The position numbers and the translations under genes were made by a program. Positions 6,120-7,596 of a DNA stretch of 7,596 bases are shown piece after piece. Each line of letters opens with the position of its first letter. Position 1 is the stretch's first letter. Source of the stretch: Comamonas sp. (GTDB lineage: Bacteria; Pseudomonadota; Gammaproteobacteria; Burkholderiales; Burkholderiaceae_C). The DNA lies in the NCBI GenBank assembly GCA_019236485.1, contig JAFAIY010000332.1, positions 1 through 7,596 on the forward strand. The letters run 5' to 3'. The notes below the pieces were generated by a model that worked only from the letters and a program-made list of their open reading frames with translations, made no database searches and was not told the origin of the DNA.

Positions 6120-7367
6120 TCAGGCCCGGGTGATCCGGCCCTGGCGCACCACGGTGCAATCGGGCTTGTTGCCGAACCAGTAGGCCAGCTCGGCCGCATG
6201 GCGCACCGGCCACAGCACGAAGTTCGCAGGCCGGCCCGCGGCGATCAGGCCCTGCTCGTGCTGCAGGCCCAGTGCGCGTGCCGCATGGCGGGTGATGCCG
6301 GCCAGGGCCTCGGGCACCGTGAGCCTGAACAGCGTGCAAGCCATATTGGCCATGAGCAGCAGGCTCAGAGCCGGGGAGGTACCCGGATTGTGATCCGTGG
6401 AAACGGCCATGGGGACCTTGGCGGCACGCAAACCGTCGATAGGCGGCACTTTTGTGTCGCGCAGCGTATAGAAGGCGCCGGGCAGCAGCACGGCCACGGT
6501 GCCCGCATCGCGCATGGCGGCGATGCCGTTCTCGGACAGATGCTCGATATGGTCGCAGGACAGGGCGCCATAGCGTGCGGCGAGGGCAGCCCCCTCCATG
6601 TTCGACAGCTGCTCGGCATGCAGCTTCACGGGCAGGCCCAGCGCCTGCGCGGCCTGGAAGACCTGCTCGGTCTCGGCCAGCGAAAACGCGATGCGCTCGC
6701 AGAACACGTCCACGGCATCGATCAGGCCTTCGGCGGCCAGCGCGGGCATGATCTCGCGGCAGACCAGGTCTATGTAGTCCTGGCTGCGGCCCGCGTACTC
6801 GGGCGGCAGCGCATGGGCACCGAGAAAGGTGGTGCGCACCGTCACGCCGCGCAGCTCGGCGAGGCGCCTGGCCACGCGCAGCTGCTTGCGCTCGTGCTCC
6901 AGCGACAGGCCGTAGCCCGATTTGATCTCTATGGCCGTCACCCCCTCGGCCAGCAGCTGGTCCAGGCGCGGCAGGGCCTGGGCGATCAGCTCTTCCTCGC
7001 TGGCTTCGCGCGTGGCCTTGACGCTGGAGACAATGCCGCCGCCGGCACGCGCCACCTCTTCGTAGCTGGCGCCGGCCAGGCGCATCGCGAATTCGTTGGC
7101 GCGTTCGCCGCCATAGACCAGATGGGTATGGCAATCGACCAGGCCCGGCGTGGCCAGGCGCGCACCGCCCTCATGGGCGGGCAGGCCCGCGTAGACGGCG
7201 GGAACCTGGTCCTGCGGACCCACCCAGACGATGCGGCCCTGCTGCACCACGATGCAGGCCGGCTGCCCCTCGGCGACCGGCACATCGGCCGCGAACAGCT
7301 CGGGAGCCAGACGCAGGTCGAGCCAGCGCCCGTCGGCGGAAGAGTGAGGCGTTGCGGCTTGCGTCAT
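6120..7367 (-). CDS. hutI: Imidazolonepropionase HutI
   Basis: Third enzyme of histidine breakdown: a cytoplasmic metal-dependent amidohydrolase that hydrolyses 4-imidazolone-5-propionate to N-formimino-L-glutamate. The 415-residue protein matches the family's usual length of about 400-415. It has DCHTH at 78-82 (metal ligands His80 and His82), IEIKSGYGL (146-154), [11 protein letters not shown] (181-191), KLHAEQLSN (248-256, His250), [10 protein letters not shown] (272-281, His273) and [10 protein letters not shown] (323-332, Asp325). The ATG at 7367 is supported by AAAGGA ending 9 nt upstream. It follows the probable hutD end after 125 bp and precedes the element and the dehydrogenase gene in the same direction. 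The product is the substrate of HutF, encoded four genes downstream. Confidence 0.96.
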   Translation of the reverse strand: MTQAATPHSSADGRWLDLRLAPELFAADVPVAEGQPACIVVQQGRIVWVGPQDQVPAVYAGLPAHEGGARLATPGLVDCHTHLVYGGERANEFAMRLAGASYEEVARAGGGIVSSVKATREASEEELIAQALPRLDQLLAEGVTAIEIKSGYGLSLEHERKQLRVARRLAELRGVTVRTTFLGAHALPPEYAGRSQDYIDLVCREIMPALAAEGLIDAVDVFCERIAFSLAETEQVFQAAQALGLPVKLHAEQLSNMEGAALAARYGALSCDHIEHLSENGIAAMRDAGTVAVLLPGAFYTLRDTKVPPIDGLRAAKVPMAVSTDHNPGTSPALSLLLMANMACTLFRLTVPEALAGITRHAARALGLQHEQGLIAAGRPANFVLWPVRHAAELAYWFGNKPDCTVVRQGRITRA

Positions 7368-7376
7368 GGCGTGGGT

Positions 7377-7382
7377 TCCTTT
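7377..7382 (-). promoter_or_regulatory. Ribosome binding site of hutI
   Basis: AAAGGA on the minus strand, ending 9 nt before the ATG at 7367. It is the strongest Shine-Dalgarno match in the window and supports the chosen hutI start. Confidence 0.75.
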
Positions 7383-7396
7383 GAAAATTCTGATTT

Positions 7397-7409
7397 GATA
7401 GCTGCTATC
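7397..7409. promoter_or_regulatory. 13-bp palindrome upstream of hutI, possible operator
   Basis: GATAGC-T-GCTATC is a perfect inverted repeat with 6-bp arms, centred 36 bp before the hutI start. A related GATAGC half-site occurs at 7484. The position suits a regulator of hutI and the genes behind it, but it does not resemble the HutC site I know from Pseudomonas. It could instead be part of a dispersed repeat common in this bacterial family. Confidence 0.3.
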
Positions 7410-7492
7410 GCCTGTCGTGCATTGGTTTCAAAATGGATTCATCTCGATAGACCCATGTACCGTGCGACAGCAGCTCTTGTTTGGATAGCGGT

Positions 7493-7596
7493 CTATGCGA
7501 CTTGCGTAGCCTGCTCCAGGCTCACCAGCACCAGCCGGCTGTGTGCAGCGTGGGGCAGCAAAGTTGCGGCCTCCTCGGCAGCATCCCACCACAGGC
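7493..7596 (-). CDS. hutD: Probable HutD C-terminus (partial)
   Basis: An open frame enters from the right edge and ends at a TAG at 7493-7495, giving 33 residues that start LWWDAAEEAATLL and end LVLVSLEQATQVA. It is too short for motif-based proof. The other two minus-strand frames read less plausibly: one hits a stop early, and the other gives a Cys/Arg-rich peptide. HutD is a small cupin-like protein found in hut loci, often next to hutI, and thought to limit or fine-tune pathway flux. A beta-strand-like hydrophobic tail (RLVLVSL) would suit that family. The assignment rests mainly on position upstream of hutI and general resemblance. Other proteins cannot be excluded. Confidence 0.5.
   Translation of the reverse strand, partial: LWWDAAEEAATLLPHAAHSRLVLVSLEQATQVA

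Larger units (their letters stand above)
7368..7492. other. hutD-hutI intergenic region with inverted repeats
   Basis: This is the most AT-rich non-coding stretch of the window and separates the probable hutD end from hutI. It holds the hutI ribosome binding site (7377-7382), a 13-bp palindrome (7397-7409), an imperfect inverted repeat pairing 7400-7411 with 7464-7475 (11 of 12 positions), and a 7-bp pair, 7447-7453 with 7490-7496, whose right arm covers the hutD stop codon. No HutC-like CTTGTATATACAAG operator and no convincing sigma-70 or sigma-54 promoter is visible. It may hold an internal promoter, an operator or a degraded dispersed repeat. Confidence 0.4.

Noticed and set aside
5829..6199. 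Small minus-strand open frames inside the repeat element
   Set aside because: They have unusual Cys/Arg-rich composition, no ribosome binding site that I could see, and run across terminal repeats or into hutI. They are most likely by-products of the structured repeat.
6097..7134. A 345-codon minus-strand frame overlapping hutI
   Set aside because: It is in a different frame from hutI, which carries all imidazolonepropionase motifs; the alternative is Arg/Gly/Ala-rich.
7403..7431. TTGAAA with ATAGCA at 17-nt spacing as a sigma-70 promoter for hutI
   Set aside because: The -10 hexamer is a poor match to TATAAT and such pairs are expected by chance in an AT-richer gap; not supported enough to annotate.

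Overview
The window looks like chromosomal DNA from a Comamonadaceae-type betaproteobacterium (Comamonas or Delftia would fit). The GC content is high, third positions are GC-rich, the ORFs are closely packed, and a complete-looking part of a histidine utilisation (hut) locus reads leftward. The genus is inferred from general resemblance, not from a search. All genes lie on the minus strand, so transcription runs from position 7596 towards position 1.

In transcription order the layout is: the last 33 codons of a probable hutD; a 125-bp gap with small inverted repeats; hutI (imidazolonepropionase); a 294-bp gap filled almost entirely by a 267-bp element with 19-bp terminal inverted repeats; a GlcD-type FAD-linked 2-hydroxyacid dehydrogenase; a HisC-like PLP aminotransferase; an MFS transporter; hutF (formimidoylglutamate deiminase); and hutG (N-formylglutamate deformylase), which runs off the left edge. 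hutH and hutU are not in the window and would be expected beyond the right edge.

The recognised hut genes give the formylglutamate branch of histidine breakdown. HutI opens imidazolonepropionate to formiminoglutamate, HutF removes ammonia to give N-formylglutamate, and HutG releases formate and glutamate. This is the Pseudomonas-type five-step route, not the HutG formimidoylglutamase route.

The most interesting part is the three-gene insert glcD-hisC-MFS between hutI and hutF. glcD/hisC and MFS/hutF overlap by ATGA, and hisC and MFS are 3 nt apart, so the insert is translationally linked to hutF. A 2-hydroxyacid oxidase, a histidinol-phosphate-type aminotransferase and a carboxylate-type transporter together suggest uptake of imidazolelactate, its oxidation to imidazolepyruvate and transamination to histidine, feeding the hut pathway. 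This is an inference from gene families and context.

The second notable object is the repeat between hutI and glcD. Its boundaries lie 14 nt from the hutI stop and directly against the glcD Shine-Dalgarno sequence. Removing it would leave hutI and glcD only 27 nt apart, so it appears to have inserted into a tight operon. No tRNA, rRNA, CRISPR array or transposase gene was seen.
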